Below, piece by piece: positions 27,614-37,596 of a stretch of DNA of 64,000 nt. Position numbers and translations under genes: made by a program. This DNA is from Anaerotignum sp. (GTDB taxonomy: Bacteria; Bacillota; Clostridia; Lachnospirales; Anaerotignaceae), in NCBI RefSeq assembly GCF_030625865.1, contig NZ_DAOUQB010000006.1, forward strand, positions 16,058 to 80,057, read 5' to 3'. The notes beneath the pieces were generated by a model that was given only the letters and a program-made list of their open reading frames with translations, was not told where the DNA came from and made no database searches. The stretch's first letter is position 1. Each line of letters opens with the position of its first letter.

Positions 27614-27946
27614 ATGATAAACGCTACTATTTATCGTAAAGACGGAAAAATTTGCGGAGTTGAGCTAACCGGGCATGCGGGATATGCAAAAAGCGGAAAA
27701 GATATCGTTTGTTCTGCTGTATCTGCATTGACATTGAATACGGTAAATGCCATTGAGCACTTTACAGAAATTCCATTTCGCTGTGAGGCGGATGAGAAAA
27801 AAGGCGGTTTTCTCAAAATCCTTTTCCCTTTAGAGGGTATGGCTGACCATGACACACAGCTTTTATTGCAAACGCTGGAGATGGGTCTGTCAGCAATAGA
27901 AACAGAATATAATCAGTATTTTACTTTGAATTATAAGGAGGTGTAA
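27614..27946 (+). CDS. prp: Ribosomal-processing cysteine protease Prp
   Basis: The 110-residue protein (YsxB family) has the catalytic His21 (LTGHAGYA) and Cys33 (DIVCSAVSAL). In Staphylococcus aureus Prp removes the N-terminal extension of L27 before ribosome assembly. It lies 2 bp after rplU and just before rpmA, whose product here carries such an extension. The pair is therefore very likely functional. Confidence 0.95.
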   Translation: MINATIYRKDGKICGVELTGHAGYAKSGKDIVCSAVSALTLNTVNAIEHFTEIPFRCEADEKKGGFLKILFPLEGMADHDTQLLLQTLEMGLSAIETEYNQYFTLNYKEV

Positions 27947-27949
27947 GTG

Positions 27950-28240
27950 ATGTTCAGATTAAACCTTCAGTTCTTCGCGCATCATAAGGGCGGCGGTTCC
28001 ACAAAGAATGGTCGTGATTCTAATGCGAAAAGACTTGGTGCAAAACGTGCAGATGGTCAGTTTGTATTGGCTGGCAATATCTTATACACACAGAGAGGCA
28101 CAAAAATTCACCCCGGTATCAACGTTGGCAGAGGTGGTAATGACACTTTATTTGCTTTGGTTGACGGCCGTGTGAAATATGAAAGAAAAGGTAGAGATAA
28201 AAAACAGGTTTCTGTTTACCCTATCGAAATCGCTGAATAA
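27950..28240 (+). CDS. rpmA: 50S ribosomal protein L27 with cleavable N-terminal extension
   Basis: The 96-residue protein starts at ATG 27950 behind AAGGAGGTG. It opens with [17 protein letters not shown], in which LQFF-A is the recognised Prp site, so the mature protein would start at Ala10. The rest, [19 protein letters not shown], is standard L27. L27's mature N-terminus reaches the peptidyl-transferase centre, which explains the need for processing. Confidence 0.98.
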   Translation: MFRLNLQFFAHHKGGGSTKNGRDSNAKRLGAKRADGQFVLAGNILYTQRGTKIHPGINVGRGGNDTLFALVDGRVKYERKGRDKKQVSVYPIEIAE

Positions 28241-28248
28241 GAATTGCG

Positions 28249-28281
28249 AAGGCTTCAAATGATACCATTTGAAGCCTTTTT
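28249..28281 (+). terminator. Terminator after rpmA
   Basis: A perfect 13-bp stem AAGGCTTCAAATG/CATTTGAAGCCTT is followed by a T tract. Confidence 0.93.
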
Positions 28282-28317
28282 CGTGAAAAGCAAAAAAATT
28301 TTGCTTTTGACGAAAAA
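28277..28317. repeat. Terminator-adjacent palindrome (copy 1)
   Basis: TTTTTCGT...ACGAAAAA with inner AAAAGCAAAA/TTTTGCTTTT arms forms a near-perfect 19-bp inverted repeat that starts in the terminator's T tract. A close relative follows the rplS terminator at 57062-57102. Confidence 0.65.
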
Positions 28318-28352
28318 GGCGGAAGCTAGAAGTAGTGAAATAAAAATTTTTG

Positions 28353-28490
28353 CATATAAAGTTTTGGTCAAGCCTTTTTAAAACTGCACGGCTCAAGACA
28401 GGGCGGCAGTAAACTTGCTAGCTTTTGCGAAGCAAAAGTGCTTGAACGGCTTGAAAGGGTTGGGGACAGTGTCCTACGACTCTGTGGTTT
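28353..28490. repeat. Palindrome-rich intergenic repeat element (copy B)
   Basis: It contains AAAGTTTTGGTCAAGCC, the hairpin CTTTTGC-GAA-GCAAAAG followed by TGCTTGAAC, and GGGTTGGGGACAGTGTCC. Similar pieces in reverse or forward order occur in 20034-20200. No ORF is seen. It lies between the rpmA terminator and obgE. Confidence 0.5.
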
Positions 28491-28512
28491 AAGGTAAATA
28501 AAAAAGAGGTGA

Positions 28513-29796
<1,284 letters not shown>

Positions 29797-29805
29797 AAGA
29801 TTTGT

Positions 29806-29846
29806 AAACCCCTATGAGAAGAATCCCTCTCATAGGGGTTTTTTGT
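29806..29846 (+). terminator. Terminator after obgE
   Basis: A perfect 14-bp stem AAACCCCTATGAGA/TCTCATAGGGGTTT has an 8-nt loop and a T tract. Confidence 0.95.
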
Positions 29847-29947
29847 CGATAAAGTACGGAATGTTTTCAGAGAAAAATGCCTTATTTTTATACATTTTAT
29901 AGAGAAAGCATATATAATTAAAGTATAAGAATAAGGAGTAGTTGCAG

Positions 29948-31645
29948 ATGAGAAGAAAACGATTCATTCTTATACTTTATGTGTCAGTAATAGTGGTGTT
30001 TACTTTGGTATGCGCTGATGGGGTGGGAATGTTGTATTATGGTACAAGTCAACAACAACCCGGAAAAACGGCGGAAATAAATAAAGGTTGGACGCTGTTG
30101 CAGAATGAAACTTCACATCCTATTGAGAATTTACCGAAGGTAGTACAAGATACAGCAAACGGGGAGGTGATTACGCGCAAGTTACCTAAAAATTTAAATA
30201 ACAACTCTGTTTTAGCTTTTCAAAATGGTTTTCAAGATGTACAAGTTAAAATTGACGGAGTGGAGCGTTATTCTTATAATGGGCAGTTGCCTAATATAGC
30301 GCGACAGATGAATACGAATTTTTTATGTATGGTTGCTCTGGAAAAAGAGGACAGCGGAAAAGCGATTACAATTTCTTTCCATTCTCCATTAAAAAGGGAG
30401 CGTATATATTTGCCTGGATTTTTTATCGGTACGGAAACGGGAATATTTTTGCAGAATTTTCGTTCTGATGTATCTTCGTTGGTTTTTTCCGGAATTATGA
30501 TTTTCTTTGCCATTTTGCTTTTCGCAATGTTTATTAGGGAGCAAGTTGGCAAGGGAGAAAATTTACCTATTTTGGCTCATTCGGCAATTTTAATGTCATT
30601 AAGTGGAATCTGGTCTATTTCCAATTCAGCGGCTGCACATATGTGCGTTCATAATGAGATGGTGTTGGCGTATCTCTCGTTTAATTCGTTTATGTTAATA
30701 CCTGTTGCGGTACCTATTTTTTATTGTGATCTGTTGGGTGGATATAAGAAATTTTTGTATCAATTAGCATGGGTAGCCTCTATAAATTTTGTTTTACAGA
30801 ATATATTTTACTTTTCCGGCAAGCTTCAATATATTGAGATGATGCCTATTACATATATTGTCCTCTTGCTTTGTATTTTCGCGCTTATTGGCATTTCTTT
30901 CGGTGAGTTTACAAGGGGAACTTCATTTTATGTGGGAGGATTCTTGATCGCAACTGTCGTTTTTGGAGGATTTTATACGATAGACGTTTTTCGATTTTTC
31001 CATTATGCGTCCTTAGACAATGCAAAGTTTTTTCGTTATGGCGTTTTAGCTTTTATTGTTATCGTTTTCTGGATTTGTGCCAAAAGGGTGTTATGTTATG
31101 TTGAGGTGGAGGTTGAAAATCGAGTTTATAAAGAATTGGCACTAAGGGATGTATTAACCCATCTGCCAAACAGAGCCGCACTTGAAAAACGAATTGAAAG
31201 CTTAGAGGAAAATGAGACGGTTTGCAGCACGTTAACTGTGATATTAATGGATGTGAATGGACTAAAACCTGTAAATGACAGAGGAGGACATGGCGCTGGG
31301 GATCGGCTTTTATGTGAGGCTGCAAAAAGCATTAAGGATGCTTTTCCGGAAGAAAAGGACGCCTGGTATCGTTTAGGCGGGGACGAATTTGTGGTATTGA
31401 TGACTGAAACCGAACTTAGCAATGAGGAGTGTGAGCAAAGATTGCTAAAAGCTACGGAGAAATGGAAGAATCATGAGCATGGGCCTGTTTCCATTTCTTG
31501 TGGAAGTAAAACGGTGAAAAATTTAAAAATAACAAAAGAAGTTGTTCAGCATTTAATGCAAGAGGCCGATCAAATGATGTATAAAAATAAACTTCAGTAT
31601 TATCAGAAAAAAATAAACAAAAGGAATTCCCAAGAAACCGTTTAA
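29948..31645 (+). CDS. Membrane diguanylate cyclase (GGDEF)
   Basis: The 565-residue protein starts at ATG 29948 behind AAGGAG. One N-terminal helix (about 7-27) leads to an extracytoplasmic domain (about 30-175), then seven or eight membrane helices (about 180-385), a layout like the 7TM-DISM receptors. The C-terminal GGDEF domain (about 400-560) has the intact active site GGDEF near residue 477, so it should make cyclic di-GMP. The position of the RxxD inhibitory site reads EEKD, so product inhibition through that site is unlikely. The external ligand is unknown. Confidence 0.9.
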   Translation: MRRKRFILILYVSVIVVFTLVCADGVGMLYYGTSQQQPGKTAEINKGWTLLQNETSHPIENLPKVVQDTANGEVITRKLPKNLNNNSVLAFQNGFQDVQVKIDGVERYSYNGQLPNIARQMNTNFLCMVALEKEDSGKAITISFHSPLKRERIYLPGFFIGTETGIFLQNFRSDVSSLVFSGIMIFFAILLFAMFIREQVGKGENLPILAHSAILMSLSGIWSISNSAAAHMCVHNEMVLAYLSFNSFMLIPVAVPIFYCDLLGGYKKFLYQLAWVASINFVLQNIFYFSGKLQYIEMMPITYIVLLLCIFALIGISFGEFTRGTSFYVGGFLIATVVFGGFYTIDVFRFFHYASLDNAKFFRYGVLAFIVIVFWICAKRVLCYVEVEVENRVYKELALRDVLTHLPNRAALEKRIESLEENETVCSTLTVILMDVNGLKPVNDRGGHGAGDRLLCEAAKSIKDAFPEEKDAWYRLGGDEFVVLMTETELSNEECEQRLLKATEKWKNHEHGPVSISCGSKTVKNLKITKEVVQHLMQEADQMMYKNKLQYYQKKINKRNSQETV

Positions 31646-31668
31646 GAGTATCTCTTAAACGGTTTCTT
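31634..31668 (+). terminator. Hairpin overlapping the stop codon of the GGDEF gene
   Basis: A perfect 15-bp stem GAAACCGTTTAAGAG/CTCTTAAACGGTTTC with a TAT loop includes the TAA stop in its left arm. Only two T follow directly, so termination may be partial. Confidence 0.65.
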
Positions 31669-31787
31669 ACGGCGATGGGGGTGTTTTGAAAATTTTTTAT
31701 AGCTGAAAATTAATTTTCAGGCAAGTCACTGCTTATTTTTCCTTCTTTGGGAAAGAATAATCCAAAAGAAGAATTTGAGGTGATGAA

Positions 31788-33047
31788 ATGAACTCCTTGG
31801 AAAGAAAGATGCCAAGATGCAGAATTTACTGGCTGGATGGAGAAAAGTTTAAAACAAATTTATTTGTGCTATTTTTTGAGCTGCCGTTGAAGCGTGAAAC
31901 GGCTACGCAAACGGCACTATTGGCAGAGGTGTTAAAAGAGGGGTGTAAGGTTTATCCCGATGCCCGAGCCATCGCTATGGCGGCAGAGGAATTATATGGT
32001 GCTTTATGGGATATTTCAATTGTAAAAAAAGGCGATAAACAGTTATTACTATTTTCTTTAGAAACGGCAAAGGCGGTGGAGGTAGAGGATGCCATGGCAT
32101 TTTTAAAAGCCTTATTTGCAGAGCCGTTGACCAAGGACGATGCTTTTTTGGAAGATGTTGTGAAACGTCGTAAAGAAATTTTGGCTAAAAGATTGGCTTC
32201 CTTAAAGGATGACAAACGGGGGTATGCCCAAAAACGGTGTTTAGAGGAAGCGGCAAAGGGCACACCTATGGAGATTTCTGCCGATGGATATGCAGAAGAT
32301 TTGGATCAGATCGACGGAAAGACGTTGTATAAGCATTATCGTAATATATTTGGCCAGGGTACGGTAAAGGTGTTCTTCTGTGGAGACGAGGGCGAGAAAA
32401 GAAAACTAACGGCGTTTCGGAAAATTTTTCGGGGCGAGGCATCTTTGGCAGACTTAGAGGATAGGAAGGCGCTACCTAAGCAGGAGCCGGTTTTCATAAA
32501 AGAAAATACGCCGATGGAGCAGGCTAGGCTATTGTTGGCTTTTGATACGAAAGCCGAATGGGGCAAACGAAGTTATGCCGCAATGCTGGTTCTAAATCAG
32601 CTTTTTGGCGGGGACCCGGATTCTTTGCTTTTTCAAAACTTACGGGAGAGAGATGGTCTTTGTTATGACATAAAATCCTATATTTATCCATTGACAGGGC
32701 TTTTGTTTGTACAGACCGGGATAAAAGCGGAGAATGCAAAAGAAGCCGCAGTGGGAATTTTGAAGGCACTGGAAGAACTGGAAGAGGATTCGGTGGATGA
32801 GAAAAAATTGGAGCAGGCCAAAAACGGATTGTTACGGCAATACAATACCATTGCCGATCAGCCATGGGGGATGGTTGACTTTTCTGTAGAACAGGTTTTG
32901 GCAGAAGGCGAACGTGGATTGAATCCTTTTTTACGGCAAATTCAATGTGTAACGGCAGAAGATGTCATCCGCATGGCAAGCAGAGCCAAATTAAGAACCA
33001 TTTATTTATTAAGCGGTAAGGAGGCAGATAAAAATGCAGGAAAGTGA
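31788..33047 (+). CDS. yfmF: M16-family protein lacking the zinc motif (YfmF-like)
   Basis: The 419-residue protein has the M16 peptidase fold but no HxxEH near the N-terminus, where active members have it. It matches the inactive partner of a two-gene M16 pair annotated in Firmicutes as YfmF, associated with 5-aminopentanol modification of EF-P. The C-terminal half shows NQLFGGDPDSLLFQNLRERDGLCYDI, a typical M16 block. It overlaps the yfmH-like gene by 14 bp, supporting a heterodimer. The biochemical role is not proven. Confidence 0.85.
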   Translation: MNSLERKMPRCRIYWLDGEKFKTNLFVLFFELPLKRETATQTALLAEVLKEGCKVYPDARAIAMAAEELYGALWDISIVKKGDKQLLLFSLETAKAVEVEDAMAFLKALFAEPLTKDDAFLEDVVKRRKEILAKRLASLKDDKRGYAQKRCLEEAAKGTPMEISADGYAEDLDQIDGKTLYKHYRNIFGQGTVKVFFCGDEGEKRKLTAFRKIFRGEASLADLEDRKALPKQEPVFIKENTPMEQARLLLAFDTKAEWGKRSYAAMLVLNQLFGGDPDSLLFQNLRERDGLCYDIKSYIYPLTGLLFVQTGIKAENAKEAAVGILKALEELEEDSVDEKKLEQAKNGLLRQYNTIADQPWGMVDFSVEQVLAEGERGLNPFLRQIQCVTAEDVIRMASRAKLRTIYLLSGKEADKNAGK

Positions 33048-34281
33048 TGCAAATAAAAACGGAACCATGTGGCGTAAACTACCATCAGGATTGGACTGCT
33101 ATTTTATCCCTATGCCAAATTATGAAGAAAAAATGGCGGCAATTGTGGTGAAAGCTGGATCCAATTTTTTGGCATGTAACCATAGTAAAGAGGAAAGGCC
33201 TTTGCAATTTCCCCAAGGAACGGCACATTTTATTGAACACAGGCTTTTTCGGCAAAGATGGGGGGATGCTTTTATTGCATTCAGCAAGCAAGGGGCTTCT
33301 GCCAATGCGTTTACCGATTCGGAAAAAACAGTATATTACTTTAGTTGTCAGGATAATTTTTTTGAAAACTTACGCCTGCTTTTAAGCTTTGTACAAAATC
33401 CTTATTTTCTGGAAGAAGAAACAGAACAGGAAAAGAGTATTATTCAAAACGAAATTACCATGTATGACGATAATCCGGATTGGCGGGTATATTATCAGTT
33501 GCTGCAAGCCATGTATCATAACCACCCCGTCAGAAACCCCATTGCGGGAGATCATAATGCCTTGGAGAAAATTGATGATAAGGTGCTTCAGCTAGCATAC
33601 GATTGTATGTATACACCAGACCGTTTTAGCTTAATTTGTGCCGGAGATATTTCCCCACGGAAAATCATAGAAGCTGCCTGCATGATAAAAAAGAGAAAAA
33701 GTGGGGAAAAACCTCTTTTTGAACGGGAACCCGAAGGAGTTAAGGAAAGCTATGGGGAAGGAAAACTTGGCGTTAGCCGTCCAATTTTTCAAATGGGATT
33801 TAAAATGGCACCGGTAGAAGAGGAGCCTCTGCGTCAACGTATTTTAATGGGCATATTAATGGATGTTTTAGCGGGAGAAACCAGTGTATTTTATCAAGAG
33901 GCGTATTCCAAAAACTATTTAGATGAGCCTTTGGGTAGTGCATACTTTAGTGGAACGGGATATGCATTTTGTGCTTTTTCGGGATCTGGAGAACATGGAA
34001 AAGAAGTGAGTGAGCTTCTTTTACAGCATCTGGATCGTTTACGCACCCAAGGCGTGAGGGATGAGGATTTCCGTAGAATACACAAAAAACAAATTGGCCG
34101 TTTTATCCGAAAAAGCCAATCGGTTTCAGGAATGGTCCTTAGTCAAATTGAATGGGCTATGGATGATATGCCTGCCGGTGAAGTGTTTCACTTAATCAAG
34201 ACGGTGAAGAAAAGCGAGATTGAAAAGCTTTTAAACAAAGAATTTGAAAAGGACAAAATGGTACTTTCGGTGATAAGATAA
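33034..34281 (+). CDS. yfmH: M16-family zinc peptidase (YfmH-like)
   Basis: The 415-residue protein carries the inverted zinc motif HFIEH with His65, Glu68 and His69, followed downstream by the glutamate-rich EKSIIQNEITMYDDN that holds the third ligand. It is the catalytic partner of the preceding YfmF-like subunit. A cytosolic processing-peptidase role is expected from the family, with a link to EF-P modification from RefSeq-type naming. The start ATG 33034 lies inside yfmF after AAGGAGGC. Confidence 0.88.
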   Translation: MQESDANKNGTMWRKLPSGLDCYFIPMPNYEEKMAAIVVKAGSNFLACNHSKEERPLQFPQGTAHFIEHRLFRQRWGDAFIAFSKQGASANAFTDSEKTVYYFSCQDNFFENLRLLLSFVQNPYFLEEETEQEKSIIQNEITMYDDNPDWRVYYQLLQAMYHNHPVRNPIAGDHNALEKIDDKVLQLAYDCMYTPDRFSLICAGDISPRKIIEAACMIKKRKSGEKPLFEREPEGVKESYGEGKLGVSRPIFQMGFKMAPVEEEPLRQRILMGILMDVLAGETSVFYQEAYSKNYLDEPLGSAYFSGTGYAFCAFSGSGEHGKEVSELLLQHLDRLRTQGVRDEDFRRIHKKQIGRFIRKSQSVSGMVLSQIEWAMDDMPAGEVFHLIKTVKKSEIEKLLNKEFEKDKMVLSVIR

Positions 34282-34292
34282 TGAATCAAAAC

Positions 34293-34326
34293 AAAAAACA
34301 CAGAATCTAAAGTTTCTGTGTTTTTT
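34293..34326 (+). terminator. Terminator after yfmH
   Basis: AAAAAACACAGAA pairs with TTCTGTGTTTTTT (13 bp), with the T tract in the right arm. Confidence 0.9.
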
Positions 34327-34343
34327 ACTGGTGAAAAGACTAG

Positions 34344-34387
34344 TTTTTTTGATATAAGGCTTATATGTAAGAGAGATATCAAAAAAA
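34344..34387. repeat. AT-rich inverted repeat in the yfmH-lgt gap
   Basis: TTTTTTTGATAT and ATATCAAAAAAA are perfect 12-bp arms 20 bp apart. It could be a weak bidirectional terminator or protein site. The rest of the 344-bp gap is AT-rich with no gene seen. Confidence 0.45.
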
Positions 34388-34625
34388 TCATGATGAAGAA
34401 ATGTTTTTTGGTGTAGCAGAAGGGGTTTTTCCGCAAGAATTCATTGAGTTACCAGCTTTGTTGTGGTATGATTTTTTTTAAACAGATAAAAGGGTAATTC
34501 ATTTATAAGAAAACACAATTCATGATAAAACTGAAAATTGGTTAGAATACGATAATACGCTTTTGTTTTGAAAAATCAAATTTTGGTATTTTATATGAAC
34601 TAGCAGGAGAAAGGTAGGTTGGCTT

Positions 34626-35531
34626 ATGCCTGAAATATGGTTTCCCAATTTAGGGATAGAAATAAATCATTTAAGCAGAGTGGCATTTACAGTGTTTGGC
34701 AAAGAAGTATATTGGTATGGAATTTTTATTGGGACAGGGGTTTTGCTTGCGCTGATCTTAGCCATGAAGGAGGCAAAAAGAACAGGTCAGAATCCGGATA
34801 CTTTTTTGGATTTTGCCCTATATGCGTTGATTTTTTCAATTATTGGCGCAAGGTTATATTATGTTGCCTTTTCATGGGATAATTACAACCAGGATCTGAT
34901 AAAAATTTTTGCCATTCGTGAAGGTGGGCTTGCCATTTACGGCGGTGTCATCGGTGGCGTTTTAACTGCTTTGGTATACTGCAAAATAAAAAAATTGAAT
35001 TTTTGGCAGTTGGCAGACACTGCTGCCCCCAGCTTGGTTTTGGGGCAGATATTAGGCCGTTGGGGCAATTTTTTTAACAGAGAGGCATTTGGCGATTTTA
35101 CGAATAATTTGTTTGCCATGCGTTATCAGCTTTCGCAGGTTCGTCTTGGGGATATTTCCGAGAAAACACTGAGTCAGCTTCAAATGGTTAATGGTGTTGA
35201 GTACATTCAGGTTCACCCTACCTTTTTATATGAATCCCTTTGGAATATTGGGGTGTTTGCCCTATTAATTTTTGTTAGCCGCAGAAAGAAATTTCACGGA
35301 CAAATTGCAGGGCTTTACTTCCTTGGCTATGGACTGGGTAGAGTTTGGATTGAAGGCTTGCGGACAGATCAATTGAGATTAGGGGGATTTGCAGTTTCTC
35401 AAGTCCTTTCTGCAGTATTGATTGTTGCGGCAGCGGTATTTTTAGTTTGGAAGAACAAACAGGAAAAACTTATTCCTGCGACCCCTGGGGTAGAAATGCC
35501 CTCGGTGAAGGAAGAAGAAAAACAAGATTAA
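34626..35531 (+). CDS. lgt: Prolipoprotein diacylglyceryl transferase
   Basis: The 301-residue membrane enzyme transfers diacylglycerol from phosphatidylglycerol to the lipobox Cys of prolipoproteins. It has about seven membrane segments and the Lgt signature GRWGNFFNREAFG near residue 145, plus REGGLAIYGGVIGG with catalytic-region Arg/His neighbours and HPTFLYESLWN. It starts behind AGAAAGGTAGG. Three lipoproteins in this window (at 40530, 44375 and 61675) are natural substrates. Confidence 0.96.
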   Translation: MPEIWFPNLGIEINHLSRVAFTVFGKEVYWYGIFIGTGVLLALILAMKEAKRTGQNPDTFLDFALYALIFSIIGARLYYVAFSWDNYNQDLIKIFAIREGGLAIYGGVIGGVLTALVYCKIKKLNFWQLADTAAPSLVLGQILGRWGNFFNREAFGDFTNNLFAMRYQLSQVRLGDISEKTLSQLQMVNGVEYIQVHPTFLYESLWNIGVFALLIFVSRRKKFHGQIAGLYFLGYGLGRVWIEGLRTDQLRLGGFAVSQVLSAVLIVAAAVFLVWKNKQEKLIPATPGVEMPSVKEEEKQD

Positions 35532-35545
35532 GTATGTTCAACTTA

Positions 35546-35571
35546 TGCCTCTGTCATTTTTGGCAGAGGCA
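35546..35571 (+). promoter_or_regulatory. Hairpin in the leader of the ABC-F gene
   Basis: TGCCTCTGTC pairs with GGCAGAGGCA (one G-U) around ATTTTT, 24 bp before the ABC-F start. It has no T tract, so it is more likely an RNA structure or processing signal than a terminator. Confidence 0.45.
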
Positions 35572-35595
35572 ATGCTACATATTGGAGGAAAAGAT

Positions 35596-37506
35596 ATGGT
35601 TTTATTAACGGCCGAGCAAATACGGAAAAGCTACGGAACAAGGGTTATTTTTGATGATATTTCATTTAGTATCCATGAAGGAGATAAAATTGGTTTGATC
35701 GGTGTAAATGGTGCGGGAAAATCCACGCTTTTGAAAATAGTGGCGGGCGTTGGCCATGCAGACAGCGGTGAAATGATTACCATGAATGGGATAAGAATGG
35801 CATATCTTTCTCAAAATCCGGAATTTACAGTGGGAACGACGGTATTACAACAGGTTTTTGCAGGGGATAATCCAAAGCTGTCTTTGGTAAGGGATTATGA
35901 AGAGACCATGGAACAATTAAGTAAGAATCCCGGTGACGAAAAACTCATTGCATTAGCGGCAAGGCTGGCGGAAGAAATGGATAAAACAGAAGCCTGGTCT
36001 TTGGAAAGTGAAGCAAAAAATATTCTTACTCGTCTTGGAATTTGCGACTTTGGGCAGATAGTAGATACTCTTTCGGGGGGACAAAAGAAAAGAGTGGCTT
36101 TGGCAGGAGCACTCATTGCCCCTGTGGATCTTTTGATATTAGACGAGCCAACCAACCACATTGATCATGATACGGTTGAGTGGTTGGAGAAGCATCTTGA
36201 AAAATATTCCAAAGCGTTGCTTATGGTTACCCACGATAGATATTTTCTGGATCGTGTTGCCAACAGAACCTTAGAACTGGAAAAAGGGAAGATTTATTCC
36301 TATCAAGCAAATTATACAAAATTTTTAGAGATGAAGGCAGAGCGTGAAGAACTTGAGGCAGCAGGAGAAAGAAAACGTCAAAACTTTTTGCGCACGGAAT
36401 TGGAATGGGTACGTCGTGGTGCCCAAGCAAGATCAACAAAGCAAAAAGCAAGGCTCCAGCGTTTTGAGGAAGTAGCATCCCAAAAAGCACCTGAGGAAAA
36501 GCAAAATGTAGAGCTTTCTTCTGTGGGGAGCCGTTTAGGCAAAAAGACCATTGAATTGGAAAACGTTTATAAATCTTATGATGGGAAAGAATATATTAAA
36601 GATTTCAGTTATATTGTATTGCGGCATGACCGCATTGGCATCACCGGGGATAACGGCTGCGGCAAGACAACATTATTAAAGATTATGACGGGAAAATTAC
36701 AACCAGACAGGGGAATGGTTCACTTTGGTGAAACGGTTAAAATTGGTGTATTCTCCCAAGAAAATGAAGAAATGGACGAAAGCATAAAAGTGTTGGATTA
36801 TATTCGGGAAACTGCGGAGTATATCCAGACGGGAGATGGAAGAATCAGTGCATCCCAAATGCTTGAAAAATTTTTATTCCCTGTGGACATGCAAAGAGGT
36901 CCCATTTCCATGCTATCCGGTGGGGAGAAAAGAAGGCTCTACTTGGCAAAAGTTTTAATGAGTGCACCTAATATCCTTTTCCTGGACGAGCCTACCAATG
37001 ACTTGGATTTGGAAACGCTGATGATTTTAGAGGACTATTTGGAAGGCTTTCAAGGGGCTGTCATAGCCGTTTCCCATGATAGGTATTTTTTGGACAAGAC
37101 TGTGAATCGTATTTTTGCTTTTCTGGGGAAAGGTAGAATAAAACAATACGAGGGGGGTTATACAGACTACAAGACTGCCAGGGAAAAAGAATCACCCGCC
37201 AAAGAAGTAGCAAAGCCGCAAAAAACAGAAGCTGTAAAAGAGAAAGGCTCTGCTCTTATTACAAAAATGAGTTATAAGGATCAGCGTGAGTATGATACCA
37301 TTGGGGATGAAATTGCAAAATTAGAAGAAAAAGTGGGGCAGATTAACCAGGCAATGGAGTCTTGCACCACGGATTACACAGAACTGCAACGCCTTTCTCA
37401 AGAGAAAGAAACATTGGAAAGTAAACTGGAAAGCAGAATGGAGCGTTGGATGGAATTAATGGAATTGGCGGAGGAAATTGAGAAAAACCGCTTAGAACGG
37501 GGCTGA
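35596..37506 (+). CDS. ABC-F family ATP-binding protein
   Basis: The 636-residue soluble protein has two ABC domains and no membrane part. Walker A motifs are GVNGAGKST (about 35) and GDNGCGKTT (about 355), and signature motifs are LSGGQKKRVALA and LSGGEKRRLYLA. Between them is a basic linker, and a C-terminal coiled coil follows (about 540-636). ABC-F proteins act on the ribosome as translation factors or give antibiotic resistance; this one is closest in layout to the housekeeping YdiF/Uup type. Start ATG 35596 follows TTGGAGG. Confidence 0.93.
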   Translation: MVLLTAEQIRKSYGTRVIFDDISFSIHEGDKIGLIGVNGAGKSTLLKIVAGVGHADSGEMITMNGIRMAYLSQNPEFTVGTTVLQQVFAGDNPKLSLVRDYEETMEQLSKNPGDEKLIALAARLAEEMDKTEAWSLESEAKNILTRLGICDFGQIVDTLSGGQKKRVALAGALIAPVDLLILDEPTNHIDHDTVEWLEKHLEKYSKALLMVTHDRYFLDRVANRTLELEKGKIYSYQANYTKFLEMKAEREELEAAGERKRQNFLRTELEWVRRGAQARSTKQKARLQRFEEVASQKAPEEKQNVELSSVGSRLGKKTIELENVYKSYDGKEYIKDFSYIVLRHDRIGITGDNGCGKTTLLKIMTGKLQPDRGMVHFGETVKIGVFSQENEEMDESIKVLDYIRETAEYIQTGDGRISASQMLEKFLFPVDMQRGPISMLSGGEKRRLYLAKVLMSAPNILFLDEPTNDLDLETLMILEDYLEGFQGAVIAVSHDRYFLDKTVNRIFAFLGKGRIKQYEGGYTDYKTAREKESPAKEVAKPQKTEAVKEKGSALITKMSYKDQREYDTIGDEIAKLEEKVGQINQAMESCTTDYTELQRLSQEKETLESKLESRMERWMELMELAEEIEKNRLERG

Positions 37507-37596
37507 TTTTTCATTTTTTCTGGACGCAATAAAGCTTTTATGATATCTTGAATTTATATGATTAGAGATATGTTTTAGAAATGGAGAGTGATTTTA

